A stretch of DNA of 64,000 nucleotides, from the NCBI GenBank assembly GCA_020081605.1, contig JAHREC010000013.1:7192001-7256000 (forward strand), written 5' to 3'. The stretch comes from Albifimbria verrucaria. Its lineage: Eukaryota; Ascomycota; Sordariomycetes; Hypocreales; Stachybotryaceae. Shown here piece after piece: positions 37,106 through 50,873 of this stretch. The number at the start of each line of letters is the position of its first letter. Positions within the stretch are counted from its first letter, which is position 1. The notes beneath the pieces are model-generated. The model was not told the DNA's origin. It did no database searches and worked only from the letters and a program-made list of their open reading frames with translations. The position numbers were made by a program, and so were the translations under genes.

Positions 37106-40100
37106 ATTGTTTAATTATTATTGTTGTTGAAATAGATTGAAGGGACAAGCGAGGAATGTGAAGAGGGCGTGCTGGCTTCGGTAGTTGTCTGATGTATTTG
37201 TCTCGTTGTTGTCCTCAATTAAAAACTTCTATCGCGGGAACCCCGACCCTTTTTATACTTGGGCTTTCCACAACCAGAGAAGCCACAGTGAATCCCAACA
37301 GCTTGCAGTATAAGAGATGTCAACCCCATCAAAGTACAGGACGTATTCGTGTTGGGTCTCTCGAACCAGTCGGAGGCAAAGAATGACAATGGTTCCACAC
37401 CGTCACATGGCAATTAGTGGCGTTCTGCTACTTGTTGTTTTGTTTCTCATTACGTGAGAAAGTATTATTCTGAGCTGCTTGACATGTATGAGGTGGTCAT
37501 AAGCCTCCCATGTTGATAGTAAAGCCCCACTATTATAAGTCCTTGTAAAAGTCCTGCCACTTAAATGCAGCTGCAAGCAGTTTCTGGCTATCACAAGCCA
37601 GATAGCATCCATATACAGGGTGCACAGAATAGGTCCAGCATCTTCCAACCTAGAAAAAGCTGCAATATAGCAGCCTAAGCGCTAACTAATCTCAAAATGG
37701 CGATATGTTGTCTTTGTGGCGCATTAATCAAAGACGTAAAAGTTTCCGGTTATTATTATCTAAGCAATGTGCATATACGAAGTGCATGAGATTCCTGTAG
37801 TATTTTTCAATAATGAACGATCCTTTGTAATTCCTGAATAGCACTGAAGCCCCGCCGAAATTCCTGTTCAAGCAGGTGCATAACACCCATGTTAGCTCTA
37901 GGCACATTTAGTATTTCCTCGACGAGCCCCTCCGAAGGATCAGGCTCTATATAATTATATGTAGGGGTTACGCCTAACTAGATATCACCAAAGCTAAAGG
38001 AGCTATTCTCGAGGATTTCTATGATATCCAATTCGAGCTCATTGGGAAATGTTTGTCTTATTAGTGTCGAAGCAGCTATAGTCAACCACGTTTTTGTTTT
38101 TTTTCCCGTGATGCTCAGCGTATTGCTCCAACAGGACCTCTGTCATGGTTTACGGGAGCATGTGCTTTATATTAAAACCTTTGCATTAGTCCTCATATCT
38201 GCGCTCACTGTCACTGAATGTTGGATCTTAGTGACGCGTTTTGTCCGTGTCCTCTCCAGATATGCTAGCTATCTCGACCTTTGATAGATGGACCATGCTC
38301 AAAGCCTTACTATCCTCTTGCTAGCCTTCTTAGTGCACTGAGAGGATGGATAGCTAGTATCTGTTACCTCTTCAACGCTTTTTAAAGATCAGCCGCAGTG
38401 AACTGTTTCAATGTTTATAACGTTCCTTCGGGCTTAAGCTTCGGGAAACACTTGGAGCGATGAGTGAATACTCTAGATGCTACATCAAGAACCCCTCTCA
38501 CTTTGTCCGCCTCAATTCCCAGCAAGGTTATTCCGCCTGATGATTCTGCTTTAGCTGAAGCACTTCACCATACTATTAATCATGGGTCAATAGCCCAGTG
38601 GACATCAGTTGTAGAGCCGGTATTTAGGCACCGTTACAAGGAGTGCTACGCTCAATCGTGCAACTACGACAGGGGCTTCGTGATTTACGCAACGACACAA
38701 CCCTTTGGAGTAGAGTTGAGGGTTGCCCCTGTGGAGAATAAGATACTTCGCCTTGAATATATAATAGCCTGTACTATTGAAACCGAGTATATATTGGTAA
38801 ACAGTTTAAGAAAATTAAGACAAGCACGCTTCCCAGATCTAGCATAGCATAATAAAATTGTGGAACTACAGAGACACACTAGCTTTTCCTATCATCTCCT
38901 CTTAATATAAATCTATTAAGTCTTACGATGTGTGAATTTGGATATTTTTGCTAACCAAAGATGAGGTTGTCTAATACCACTATTATCGCATTTCATTCCC
39001 TAAGGTTTCACTTCTCATAATCACTTTTTACTAAACCAGCAATAAATGATTACTGCTACGCTGCAGGATATACTGCCTAACGTGGTTGACATTTTTAGTC
39101 TATTTTATGCGAAATCCCTGTATGGATGAAGACTCAGGTGTGTCTCGCTCGTTGTGTTATTATCGAATGCTGTCCTTATTAGGCAGGCGTGAATTTCGCT
39201 GTGGCTGAAAAAGCATAGAAGAGCACCTGTGCCATCAATGTACATTATCTAGTGTAGGCAAGCCGTGCCGCAGACAGGCATATAAGATGGACTTTGGTTT
39301 TTCAGCTATATGCGATGGAGGCCTAGAACTTGAGATAAGGTATCTGTGCCACCGAGATACATAAGAAGGGGAGGGTTATGCACTAGGGCTTATATACGAG
39401 TATACTAGTGGAAGTTAAATATGAGTAGGCAGGGTTAGTATAAAAATAGTATTTAATATATAAGAATAGATAATTAAATATTTATTTAATATATTTAATA
39501 AATATTAAAAATGTTCTTTAAATAATAAAGTAAATAATATAATAAATAAAAAATATATTATAAAATATATATTAAATAATTATATATTAAAATAAAATAA
39601 TAAAATAAAGTATAAAATTAAAATTAAAAGTTTATTTATAATTTATAAATAAATAATATATTAAAATTTTTAAAAAAATATATATTTATATATTATATAT
39701 ATATTTTTAAATTTAAATAAAATTTTATATAAATTATATAAAAATAAATATTTTATAAAAAATATAATTTTTAATTTAATATAATATATATATATAATTA
39801 ATATTATATATATTTTAATTTTAAAATAAAAATATTAATTAAAATATTATAAATTATTTAAGTAATTAAAATTAATTATTATATTTTTATTTAAAAATTT
39901 CTTTTTAATATATTTATATATTATATTTAAATTTATTATATATATTATAATATTTTTAAATAAATTATTTTAATTTCTTTAATTATTTTATTTTTTATTA
40001 TTAAAATTAAATAATAATTTTTTAATTTATTAATTTTATTTATATTATATTATATTAGAGCTAAAGTATTTAGGGGAGAAGAACTAGGACTTATATATAA

Positions 40101-41217
40101 TTTTCTTTTTATTTTTAGCTACCCTAGAGATAAAGCCTACCTAAAAGATTATTCAATCTTTATATAAGGTCTATCAGAACCTTACTTTAGAACAGAATTA
40201 ATAACCTTTTTACTTTCAATCTTAACTCTTTATTTATATAAATAATTCGATCTTTATCTTCTACCTTGCTTATACTATATCTAGAGTGAGTAAGTTAAAC
40301 ATTTTCTACCTTAATAAAATATTAAATTTATAAATTAAATATTTTTTATTTTAATAAATTATATTTATTATAATATATTAATAAATAATTATATATTTTA
40401 ATATATATTATAAATAAATTATAATTTAAAAAATACCTTTTATAATATAATATAGTTATACTTAATATATATTTATTATATTAAATTAATTTTAATTTAT
40501 TTAATAATTTTTATAATTAAATTTTTTTAATATTTTAAAATAAACTTAATCTATTTAAATTTCTATTTAATTATTTAAACTTTATATTTATATTTTAAGC
40601 TTCTTAATTACTTACTATATTTAGTTTAATTAAATATATTATTATTTTAAATTCTACTAATTAATTACTATTAAAACTAATCTAAATTATAAAGTATATA
40701 AATAACTATAATATTATATATATTTAATAGCTAATAAATAATTTCTCTAGATTATTTATAAGAATAACTATTTCCCTAAGACCCAGTAGCAAGGCTATAA
40801 TAGTTATAAAAGAGCAATAGAGAGTATAAGCGCTTTAAAGCCGCTAATTATTAAATATATTTATATTATATTCTCGAGTGTTTTAAAGCTATGCTTATAA
40901 TAATATAGTAAGGAACCTTCAACCTATCCTAACTCTTTAAATAAATAAACAGGCTATCTAGGAATATAGCTATATATTTATCATACAGTTTCAAGGGCTC
41001 AATCAAACATTATATATTATATCCATTTATATAAATAGGGTTCATTATAGCCATTAGCTCAGCGCGTCCCAATCCATTCAGAAAATCTTGCACAATGCCA
41101 GCGGTTAAATACCCTTTCCCTCTTCTCTTCATAGCAAATAGTAATAAATCAAAGACCTCATAATTACTATTACTATCGAACCGAGACCTGCCAATAGTAA
41201 TATCTTATACTTATTCA
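37106..41217. other. Gene-poor stretch with a long AT block (39.4-40.8 kb)
   Basis: From about 39420 to 40780 the sequence is almost wholly A and T. Before it lie two coding-like scraps. One, on the minus strand at about 37807-38040, reads PRANMGVMHLLEQEFRRGFS and has one stop. The other, on the plus strand at 38464-38847, contains ECYAQSCNYDRGF. Neither is a recognisable gene. Confidence 0.5.
39420..40780. other. AT-rich block 1 (RIP-like)
   Basis: It consists almost entirely of A and T in irregular ttaaataatata-type strings, broken by a slightly more mixed patch around 40060-40300. This is what severe RIP of a repeat leaves behind in ascomycetes. No element type is recognisable. Confidence 0.7.
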
Positions 41218-41846
41218 TTACCAATTACAAGGAACCTCGCCAGTAGGGTAAATAACACTGCGGTACTTAATGAAGCCACACTCTCCTAACCATTCGTAAT
41301 GCATAGAGTAACATGTTTTAACATAACCCTTCCAAATGCGGTGGGCGCGACGATTTCCTGGATCGACACAGATGACTTGATCCCGGCCACAAGACCTGAA
41401 GTCCCAGCAGCCACCAACCATGTGGTCAAGGCTGCTGCCAACTTTATTCTGAATACATTCGCCACAATCACCAATTCGCATGTTCGTATCCGACCAAAAT
41501 GTCGTAAGGGGAGGATCTCCGGGGACAGGTATAGCGATGAAGGTATACACCAGATCAAACGCGGCAAAAAGTCGGGACAATCACCCTGGTCACAGGGACC
41601 GCCCAAAATGGTAATGACACCCTTGGCAGGGTTTGAAGAGGTAGTGTTAGGAATATCAAGATATGTTTCGTTACTCCAATTGGCTGGATCTTTAAAGGCA
41701 TCCCTGTCTATGCCGTCCCAGTTAATATCATCCGTTGGGATAGGAAAAGGCGTCCAGTCCGTTGTTGTAGCTTCAGCCCCTGAGACTATAGGGGTGGCCT
41801 TGGTACAGGCAGCTAAGGCCAGGAAGATGACCTTAACAGAAATCAT
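41218..41846 (-). CDS. Cysteine-rich small secreted protein between AT blocks
   Basis: The ATG at 41846 gives a signal peptide (ISVKVIFLALAACTKA). An acidic Trp-rich spacer (TDWTPFPIPTDDINWDG) follows, then a cysteine-rich mature region with about ten cysteines (for example GDCGEC, GGCWDFRSC and CGFIKY) ending GEVPCNW at TAA 41218-41220. One break at the A5 run 41566-41570 switches the frame in the middle. The length is about 210 residues with a single exon. I recognise no family. Cysteine richness, secretion and the position inside an AT-rich island fit an effector candidate; a toxin-like role cannot be excluded. Confidence 0.6.
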
Positions 41847-44800
41847 GTTGAGTGAGTCTTGGCTAAATGAGCAAGGATGAATGTCAGGGAAACTAGCGGC
41901 CCGTCTTCGAATTGATGGTTTGGGGCGTTATATTAAGGCGGAAACACTAGGGAACTCGAAGCTTTCTGTATAATGGTTTATATAGAGTATATCAACCAGA
42001 TTTATAGTAATTTGCTTCTAACTTTAGGCAAGCATAGATAGCTCTCATGTTTAAAACAAAGCCCGCTGGATCTACCATCCCTGTACAGAGACGAGGATTG
42101 TTACAAAGTCCCTTCAATATGCAACCCATAGAAATTATTGACCGAAGGAAGAGATATTGCAACCCCGCCCTGAAGCCTGATTTGATAAGAGAATCGTGGC
42201 TGGGAATGAGGCTACCAATAGACAGTTGACTATTACGCATGTGCGACTTCCCTCTTTTGCAATACGAGGTATATATTTAAAGGAGATAATATATAGGAAG
42301 GCTAAGACATGCATTAAACCTCGATTAGTATATAGTATAGTAGTGTAATAAAGGTAGCACCTGCGAGTAACTATCTTAGCTTAATAATTTAAATTTATAA
42401 AGTTTAAGCTTTAATAATATAGACTAAGATATAGTTAGAATAGAACTATAAGTAGAATATTTATAATAAGAAGAAATATAAATAGATAATTATAATATTT
42501 TTTCTATAATATATATATATAATATATATTATAATATATATTATAATATAGTAATCTCTTATTTTATATTTTAATTAATTAATTAAATTTAATTAATTAA
42601 AAGAAAGATTATATTTTTTTATTTTTTAAAAGAATTTATTATTAAATTTATAATATATTATAAATATATATTAAATATTTTAATATATTTTTTATTATTA
42701 AAATAAATTAATTTTAAAATAATAATATTATTAATTTATAAAAATTATTTAATTTTAAAATTTAAATATAAATTTAATATATTTTAAATTTAAATATATA
42801 AAATATTTATTATTAATTTTATAATATTAAAAATATATTAAAATAAATATTTATAAAATTATTTTAAAAATTAAATTTTTTTTAATTTATATATATAATT
42901 AATAAAAAGTTAAATATAAAATTTTATTTATAATAAAAATATAATTTATATTTATAATAAATAAAAATAAAATATAATAAATATTATAATCTATATTAAT
43001 ATAATACCTAAAATATACTAGAATAAACTAACTTAAGACCTATAGAATAACTAAGGATTATATACTTTACCCTCTAGTTAATTATAGATAGTATAGAAGC
43101 CTATACTATAAGGAATTATATAGAAGGGAATTCTTTATATATAATAAATAATTTAATAAATATATATTATAGAATAATAAAATAAGAGTATAAAAAGAAT
43201 CTATATATAATATTAAATTAATAGATAATAATAAAGGAATATTATATAAGAATAATTAATATAATTAATATAATAATATAATAAGGATTAATAGATTCTT
43301 TAAGTATAAATTAAAGGAAATAATTAATAAAGAGTAAGTTAAATAATATTAAATTAATATAGTTTAATTATAGGTTAAATTATATTAAATTAATTTTATT
43401 TAATCTATAGAATAAATATTAATATATAAATAAGATTTTTTTTTAGTTATTAATTAAAAAATTATTAATTATTAATAATATATAGTTATTAAGCTATTTT
43501 TTAATTAAGTTCCTTAAAGAATAATTTAATTTAATTAATAATTTAATATATATTATTTTAAGTTAAAATAAGCTTTATTTATTTATCTAAGGATAAATAA
43601 TTTTAATTTTATTTACTCTATACCTACTTTATAATATAGAATAACCCTGATTATTATAATAAGAAATTAAAATAACTTTTATAAAAATAATTTTATAATA
43701 AATATTATTATAATAAAATAAATATTATAAAGTTAAAAATATATTAATTTTAAAATATAATATTAATAATATTTAAAAATAAAATAATAAAATATTTAAT
43801 ATAAATTTATATAATTTAATATTTAATAAATATAAATTCTATAATATAAAAATATTTATATATATTTTAATTATTTTATTTCTTTAATTTATAAATATAT
43901 ATATATATTTATATTTAATTTTTAATAATATTATTTTTTTATTTTTCTATAAAATATATATATTATATAATTTTCTTTAATATATTTCTTAAAAACTTTA
44001 TTTTAAAAACTTTAAATATATTTAATATAATATTATTCTTAATAACCTTCTAAATCCCACTCTAAAAGTAATCTTAATATCCTAATTTAAGCTTTTAAAT
44101 ATATTTAAAATAAAAAGTCTAGCTACTTTATATTATACTTCGAGGCACTATAGTTATAGTCCTGTATTTTAAATGTATAGTATGCATGAAGGCACTCACC
44201 AAGTAGTGTCCGAGAAAGATACTGTAACATAAAAGGATTTATGGGCACATGCAGACGCGGACACTGGCGTCCATATCCTTGGCCTCTGTGTGGTGCTGTT
44301 TCCGATATTACACCCCACCCTTAAGGCACGTCTAGAGGATGCGGGAGATAAGTCAGAAGGAAGGATACGATCATCCGTCTGCCGGTTAAATACTAATTAC
44401 TGGGCCTGACTCTGGCCTCGATGACTGCACATTGGAGGATATGACTATCTCCCTACGTCCTAGTGGAGGACTATACGTTATGGCTGTCTATGGTTCTCGG
44501 CCGCATCGATAGCCAGGAAACACGACCTGTCCCTCCTCAATACAGTATCAAGTTGTGTTTGGCCCTGCGGCTACCGGAGCTGAAATTAGAGGTACGCGAT
44601 TTAATTATAGAGTGGATCACATAGAGGCACTTTGTATAAACAAACTGCATATAGCAATTATAACTAAGTGTTCTAACATAAGCATAGATACAGAACATGG
44701 GGAGATGTTACAATGCGTCATGGAAAGCTAAAACACGTGCCCAACGAGAGAGACAAAGGCTGGAGCGAGCCTTTTCATTTGTGAAGAAGAATATAGCATG

Positions 44801-44878
44801 TTTAGCCCTATGCAGGTTGTTTTGTATTCCTTTCAAAAGTGGTTAATTTATACGCATAGCTGAGCCTTATGTGATACC
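41847..44878. other. Gene-poor stretch with AT block 2 (42.4-44.1 kb)
   Basis: The part from about 42370 to 44130 is almost pure A and T. The 750 bp after it are of mixed composition without a recognisable gene. Confidence 0.55.
42370..44130. other. AT-rich block 2 (RIP-like)
   Basis: It has the same composition as block 1 and no coding capacity. Together the two blocks bracket the cysteine-rich secreted-protein gene. Confidence 0.7.
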
Positions 44879-46891
44879 CTACTTGCTGCCAATTCCTAAC
44901 TCCTTGATAAAAGATCTGCGGCTTTCTCCCCAATCATCAGGGCCGTGTTGTTCGTATTGGACGCCACATTCTTGGGTGCGACGCTGAGATCGGCAATCTT
45001 CAATCCCGCGATACCATGAACGCCCAAGGTCTGATCGACCACGCCACCTTGGTCCTTGGGCGCCATCCTACATGTGCCCAAGGAGTGCCAGGCAGAGCCG
45101 ACGTTTTGACGCAGCCACTGGTCGATAATAGCATCATCCTCGGACGAGTATTCGATGTCCTGCACATCATCGCCGGGTGCGTCGTCGAGGTCTGTGCAGG
45201 CGGCCTTGGACCCGGTTGGGAAGGGGGATGCGTCATGGGCAGCTCCCCGCGGAACACATTCATGCGCCGGGCGACCTCACGTTGCTTCTTGTAGGCCCAT
45301 CTATGCTTGAGGGTGTCGATGCCCTTCTCGTCTGAAAAGAAGCCAGTGTTAAAGTCAAGGGGTCCGCGATCTTAGGACCAGTGATGTGAACATGGCCCCT
45401 AGAGTAAGGATAAACAGTAAAGGTTGATGTGCCAAAGTATTGACCCGGTGGGACACCGACAGGCTCGCCTGGGAAGCTGGTGATTTTCTTTGTCAGATGT
45501 CTGGTGGGAGATTTATCAAGTGTGACCGCGAATTGTGCTTACCAGCAGACGAGGGCCATCATCATCAGCGGCTTGCTCGGGATATCCTGGTATTCTCCTT
45601 CCACACCTCTTCGAACTGAGGCCCCAACTCAGCGATATCCTTTTCGTTGGGTCGGATCTTGCAGGTAGCATCCTGGGCGTTCCAGCCTAAAATCTTGTGA
45701 GAGCTTTTAACGAGCTCCTCAGGGTTCAGCGCCCCGGTGAGGACGCCGTCCATGGTCTCCTCGGGCTCCAAGCAGGACTTATAAGCGTAGAGACATAGCT
45801 GGTGGTCATTATAACAGCTACCGACTCCAGGCAGATCTGCGACAATCGGGACGCTAGCATTACTGAGCACTTCAGAGCCGCCAATGCCCGAACGCTCGAG
45901 GATCGCCGGCGTTCCGAAGGCTCCCGCCGAGACAACGACCAGCTTGTTCACTTTGATCGCTCGGTCTGTGGCGTTCTGGGCTACGGATTTGTAGACCACC
46001 CCGGTGGCCTTGCCATTCTCCACGAGGACTCGGACGACTTTGGACTCAATGACAACATTGAGCTTCTGCTTCTCGTCAGCCTCAAGACGAGGCTGCAGGT
46101 ATCTGCTGGCCGTATCTTGGCGCTTGCCAGTGGAGGAGATGTATCGCAAAGCCCGCTGGACACCGTTGCAGGCGTCCAGGTTGTTGATATCCTCAATCTC
46201 GGGCCAGCCCATCTTTCCCATGGCCGTAACAAAGGCGTCCTGCGCCCGGGGAGAGTGGAAGGTACCACGAGAAACTTGAATTGGCCCGTCGGAGCCATGG
46301 GTGTTCAGTGGTCCAGGTCCTCGTACGTCTCGAGCTACGTTGTATCACAGTCAGCTGACCCTATACAAGGCTGTAGCCCTAGGAGGGCACGGGGTTACCT
46401 TTTGACAAAGGGCAGGATCTCTTCAGCGGACCATCCGGGCGTCTGCCACGAATCCCAGTCCGGGCGCTGAGGTCGGCTGTACACCATCATGTTGACGGCC
46501 GAGCCGCCGCCAAGAACGTTGGCGGTGGGAACCAGGACCTCGCGGCCGCCAACGCTCTCAGAAGCATTGCTCTTGTGGAAGGCAGTGGTTTTGGAAGTCG
46601 GGCTCAGGTTGGCCAGGAAGAGCGCGGGGTAGTCGATGATTGGGTTGCCGGCGCCGTTGGGGCCAGACTCGATGACTAGGATCGAGAGGTCTGGATCTGC
46701 AGCGGCAAGTCTTACGGCGACAATGCAGCCAGCAGTACCACCTATTGGTCTAAGTGTCAGCAAATCGTTAACATATGCTGAGTTGTAGGTGTGGAAGAAG
46801 GGTTGAGTGCAGTAGTGAAGAAGAACAAACCTCCGGCGATGACAACGTCCACCGTCTCTATCTCGCTTGGCAGCTTGGTGTAGATGCCCAT
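44879..46891 (-). CDS. GMC oxidoreductase (FAD)
   Basis: The ATG at 46891 leads to DVVIAGGGTAGCIVAVRLAA, the FAD-binding Rossmann loop, across an intron of about 100 bp. GMC signature 1 (VLGGGSAVNMMVYSRP) and signature 2 (SAGAFGTPAILERSGIG) are intact. The C-terminal active-site segment GSAWHSLGTCRM with His and the NTNNTALMIGEKAA segment with Asn are present. Five single-base breaks occur: CC 46319-46320, about 45595, GGGG 45359-45362, AA near 45221 and AAAA near 44909. With the last one the C-terminus becomes ELGIGSK ending at 44879. The enzyme would oxidise an alcohol-like substrate using FAD. It may serve the polyketide pathway but lies 10 kb away beyond the AT blocks. Confidence 0.83.
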
Positions 46892-49800
46892 GTTGAACTC
46901 TTATGCCGGGAAAGTCCAATGCTAAGTTTTCCTCTCGCGGAGTTGTGATATCTTACGGTTGAATAAGATTGAAGCACTGATTTCTTAAAGGCTCGAGTCA
47001 CAGCCCGAGAATTGGGACGCCAAGGCCTATGCGAACAAGGGGATGGCAGGAGAATTATGGAAGAGAAGCGCAGCGCAGCCTTTCATACTACGCAGCAAGG
47101 CTAAGGCGAGGATCACAGCTAGGCCACTCAATGGACGGCTACCATGACACCAACAGAGTAGAGCTGGGGATTTGGGTTATTGTAAGAATCTGTTGGTTTG
47201 TTAACATCACAATGTGCAACGTCGTTGGCAGTTTTATTGTTTGCGGTTCCAACAGGGGTGGGCCGACTCTTCTGCATTAGGCCACGGCACGCACAGATCA
47301 GGAACTAGGGGTGACGTGAGCAGGTGGCGTGGGTCCGACGTTAAATCCAGGATTAGAGTCCACGAATTACCAACATGTTGGTTGAGACAGAAATGGTGAG
47401 GGGTAAACGCGGGGATTATCATGATTGAGGCAATGGATATGGAGCTGTGAGAGGCTATTGTTGCTGAAGCCCTATCTTGGCACAGTACAAATGCAGTGTA
47501 AACTTCATAGCCCGAAAATCGAGAAGTAATAACATGATTGAGATTGAAGTGGAGAAAGGCCTCCTTCAATCTCTCGGTTATAGGAAATAATGGCCCCTTT
47601 GTGGATTATCATGGCCTGATAAAACCTAAGAATCTTAGCCGAATAACAAATTACAGCCCGTAATACTGGCCTATGTACATCTCAAGGAAACGTATTTCCG
47701 CAGGCAGCAACAGGACTTGGATTGTCCAGCCGTCCATGCAGCAGTCCGTTGGTAGTTTGTGCATATGTTTATTAGTAGCATCGCTATTTACATTCACGCA
47801 GGTTCCTATATTACCCCACATTATCATTATGCACTCGCAGAGTCTTGCAGTTGCTGAAGAAGGGAATAATTAGTCAGGGGTGGAGTCCTTGGAACAATGG
47901 TGCTCGTCAAAGCTATAACCTTATGCAAAGATAGCATATAAAATGGCTTGCAAAGAGGTAATGTAGTCTGGATTTAATCATGATAAGAAATTACATGCGC
48001 TTGTAGATTACTCTAAAAATATGCACCCTATTGAGCATGCTGCTCGTCCTACGGAAAGGTGAATGCGCGCACATGGATGATGTCTCTCCTCGCAGCCCCG
48101 ACCACAGCTTGAACCTACGTGAGTATTATTATTTTTGGAATTATGTCTGATTAAAGGGTTGCATTACCCGTTGGGTTAAGAATGTTACCTGGCTTTGGGT
48201 TAATCGAGAACGAACTGAGAGTTTGAAAGTAAATGGATACCTAACCACTTCAATAGCTTTATTGTAATCCTCAAAAGGGGGTAACATGACCTAATGATAC
48301 AACGAGCTAGACATCTATAGGCTCGCGGTGTATATTGGTAATACCAGAGTCTATCCTCTGTTAGTCCTCCCAGTCTCTATTAGCAAATCGAGAAGTAATT
48401 GCGCCAGTGTGCTTACAAGGAATCATGGCAATTCTTTCGGCTCAGCCGGCCTCGATATTGGAATTATAGTGAAGGTCCATATTCCCAAAAAGTGCCATGC
48501 TAAGCAAAGGGCTACCAGGGGATAAAATATGGTCTGGATTCCTGTTGGAAGATGTTGTAGGCCACGGACGAATGTGACGGAAAACATGACTATGCGGCAA
48601 TTCGGTGCTGTCTACCGTTTGCAAGTACCCTGGCTACAAGACAGAACGAGCCCATATTCTTATTTTCTGGCCTGATTAGGGATTTTCATAAATGTGGATT
48701 TAAGGCCTCAGGGGCGCAACAGTTCTTATTACAATGAACTAGCCAGGAGCGGCTAAACAGATGAACAAACAACAATAACATAACAAGTTTCTGAGGAATG
48801 GACCAAGTCAATATGTAAGCACCCCAGGGACTCAATACTTCACAGAATTCAAGCACAATAGACTGGTCTGGAACCAAGTTTGTTGGTCCGACCCTGTGTG
48901 ACTGGCACCCACTCCCCAACCGGGGATGAGTTGTATTCACAAATACAAGGACTACACAACTTGTTGCGGTACCTTTCCTCAATTCCTTGACCCAAACAGG
49001 ATTTGAACCCTGCAAATTTCAAGCTGTGTTTTGCATGAAACATCCTTCTAAGTCACAACCAACCACTCGTGTGAAAAGCGCTTACTGCTGATCCATTATT
49101 GGGGGCAGCTTACTGTTGCAATCTTTACCGCTCTATGCAGCCCATCCTTAATACGTACGCACAAGAGCGAACAGGGCTGATTAGAAGGTTCAGCACAACA
49201 TCAGCTGGCGGCTTGCTCATTTTAGCCAGAATAACAACAATGACCAGGGTGTGTTGGCGATAGGTCATGATGTTATGGGCATGTCGGGTACAATCCGATG
49301 CGTTGGTGATAACCAGAGTATCATGCATGTATGTCACACGGGCGCGCGCATGGGTAAGTATATGCAGCTTATGAGAAGTACAGCAGTCTCAATAATTTTT
49401 CAGTCCCATTACTTACATGCCATTCAGCTCCATGTCTCGTATATGCAAATGAGATGTTGGCCAACAGTGGCTCAAGCAGGGAATATTCAGGAGGTTGAGT
49501 TATTCTACGATGGCCAGCTATGGAGTCAATACCTGTTCGGAGCCTTGTCGGCAGTTTTATGGAGAGAATAGGGTGCCTGAGTTTGGTGATAGTCATCATC
49601 TGAGCAATGATGGATACTTCGACCAGGGCTAGGCATTGTAAAACCTCCCTGAGGATTGTATACCGCAAGTTACTAATGGAACACAGCAGTTCGGGAGCTG
49701 GGCGTATCCACCAAGTAGGCATTCACCTGCTGGATGGAGCTTCAAATAGGAAGTAGCCAAGAGTTTGGTTACAGAGACCGTACCAAAGCGCTGAGAAACT

Positions 49801-50873
49801 GAACAGGAAACTAAGTGACGGAATACCAGGACTATTGGGTGTCTCATGGCCACATTTATGATTTCTCATTGCTCAGAATAAAAGTAATAAACGCCTCTGA
49901 TACATGATAGCATGGCCTCGTATGCCCCGCAAGTATTATAGTTTGAAGTTAGGATCGAAGATGCCATGAAGCATTTGTTAATAAAATTCGAGGTCAAGAA
50001 CATTCATACAGGTCCAACTGAGACTAGGGACATGTCAAACTCTCGGATGAGCTCCCCATCATTCTCATTATTGGCAGTCTTGATGGGAGCTGTCAGAGTT
50101 AAGCTTATGAATACTTTTGCCCGACATCTCATTATCTCCGAACGTTTTTTCACAGTTCCTTTTACCCTCTGCTTTAGCATCAGAGTAGCCAGTTGATCCG
50201 TAACCCTGGCAACAGATGATATAATGGAACAAAAGTCGATTGTGAGAATAGGACTATCCCTAAGTTCGAGTCATGCCATGAAAAGTCGGAGTAGACAGCT
50301 GGGTCAGTGTGGGGATCGAAATGAGGAGGCAAAGATCAAAGTCGTTGGCAGTAACTGCAAGGGTAAATGAATTTGATATCGGCTCATTGAGTAATATCTG
50401 AAATTTAAAACCCTGCTTCACGCTACCAACCAACCTCGGTCAAGGCCTGCTCAGCTTGCAGGGCGTACCGGATCAACCACAGAACAAAAGCAAAAGGTCG
50501 CATGCTGACCAGGCTGCAGGTCTTCACCTACAGTCACACCAATACGACGTAGTACTGGTTGGTAGGCCGGGGTGTGTGTCTTATTAGGAGAGGTTAGTAC
50601 GGTAATGTCCCTTCAGGGTATTGCAAAAAGTAGGTAATACGATTAGGAAACGTCCTCATCCGGAAATAGATAAGCAAGCTATCATGATTTAATTACACAC
50701 CATGTCTCGGAAGAGTTGGGTTTATTATTCGACTGGTTAGTTGTCCGCTGATGCCGATATATGACGGAAATTATATAGAATTGCCTGCAGCCTTGACGCC
50801 ATTTGATGAAGTTTCTCCGCAACCTCGAAAAAACAAACCTGCTTCTTGAACAGGTTTTAACTCTCTCCAAATA
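46892..50873. other. Four-kilobase stretch without a supported gene
   Basis: Many short frames exist, none with a recognisable motif, consistent start or intron structure. I see no transposon ends or coding domains. Confidence 0.5.

Noticed and set aside
39420..44130. Inserted mitochondrial DNA as source of the AT blocks
   Set aside because: No mitochondrial gene, rRNA or tRNA text can be read; extreme RIP or AT drift fits better.
48965..49045. Possible minus-strand tRNA: T-loop-like ggttcaaatcc and pairing tgactta/tgggtca ends
   Set aside because: The D arm and anticodon stem do not form, and the T stem pairs poorly; at best it is a tRNA-derived scrap.
46892..50873. Retrotransposon in the 4-kb empty stretch
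   Set aside because: No reverse transcriptase, integrase or terminal repeats could be recognised.
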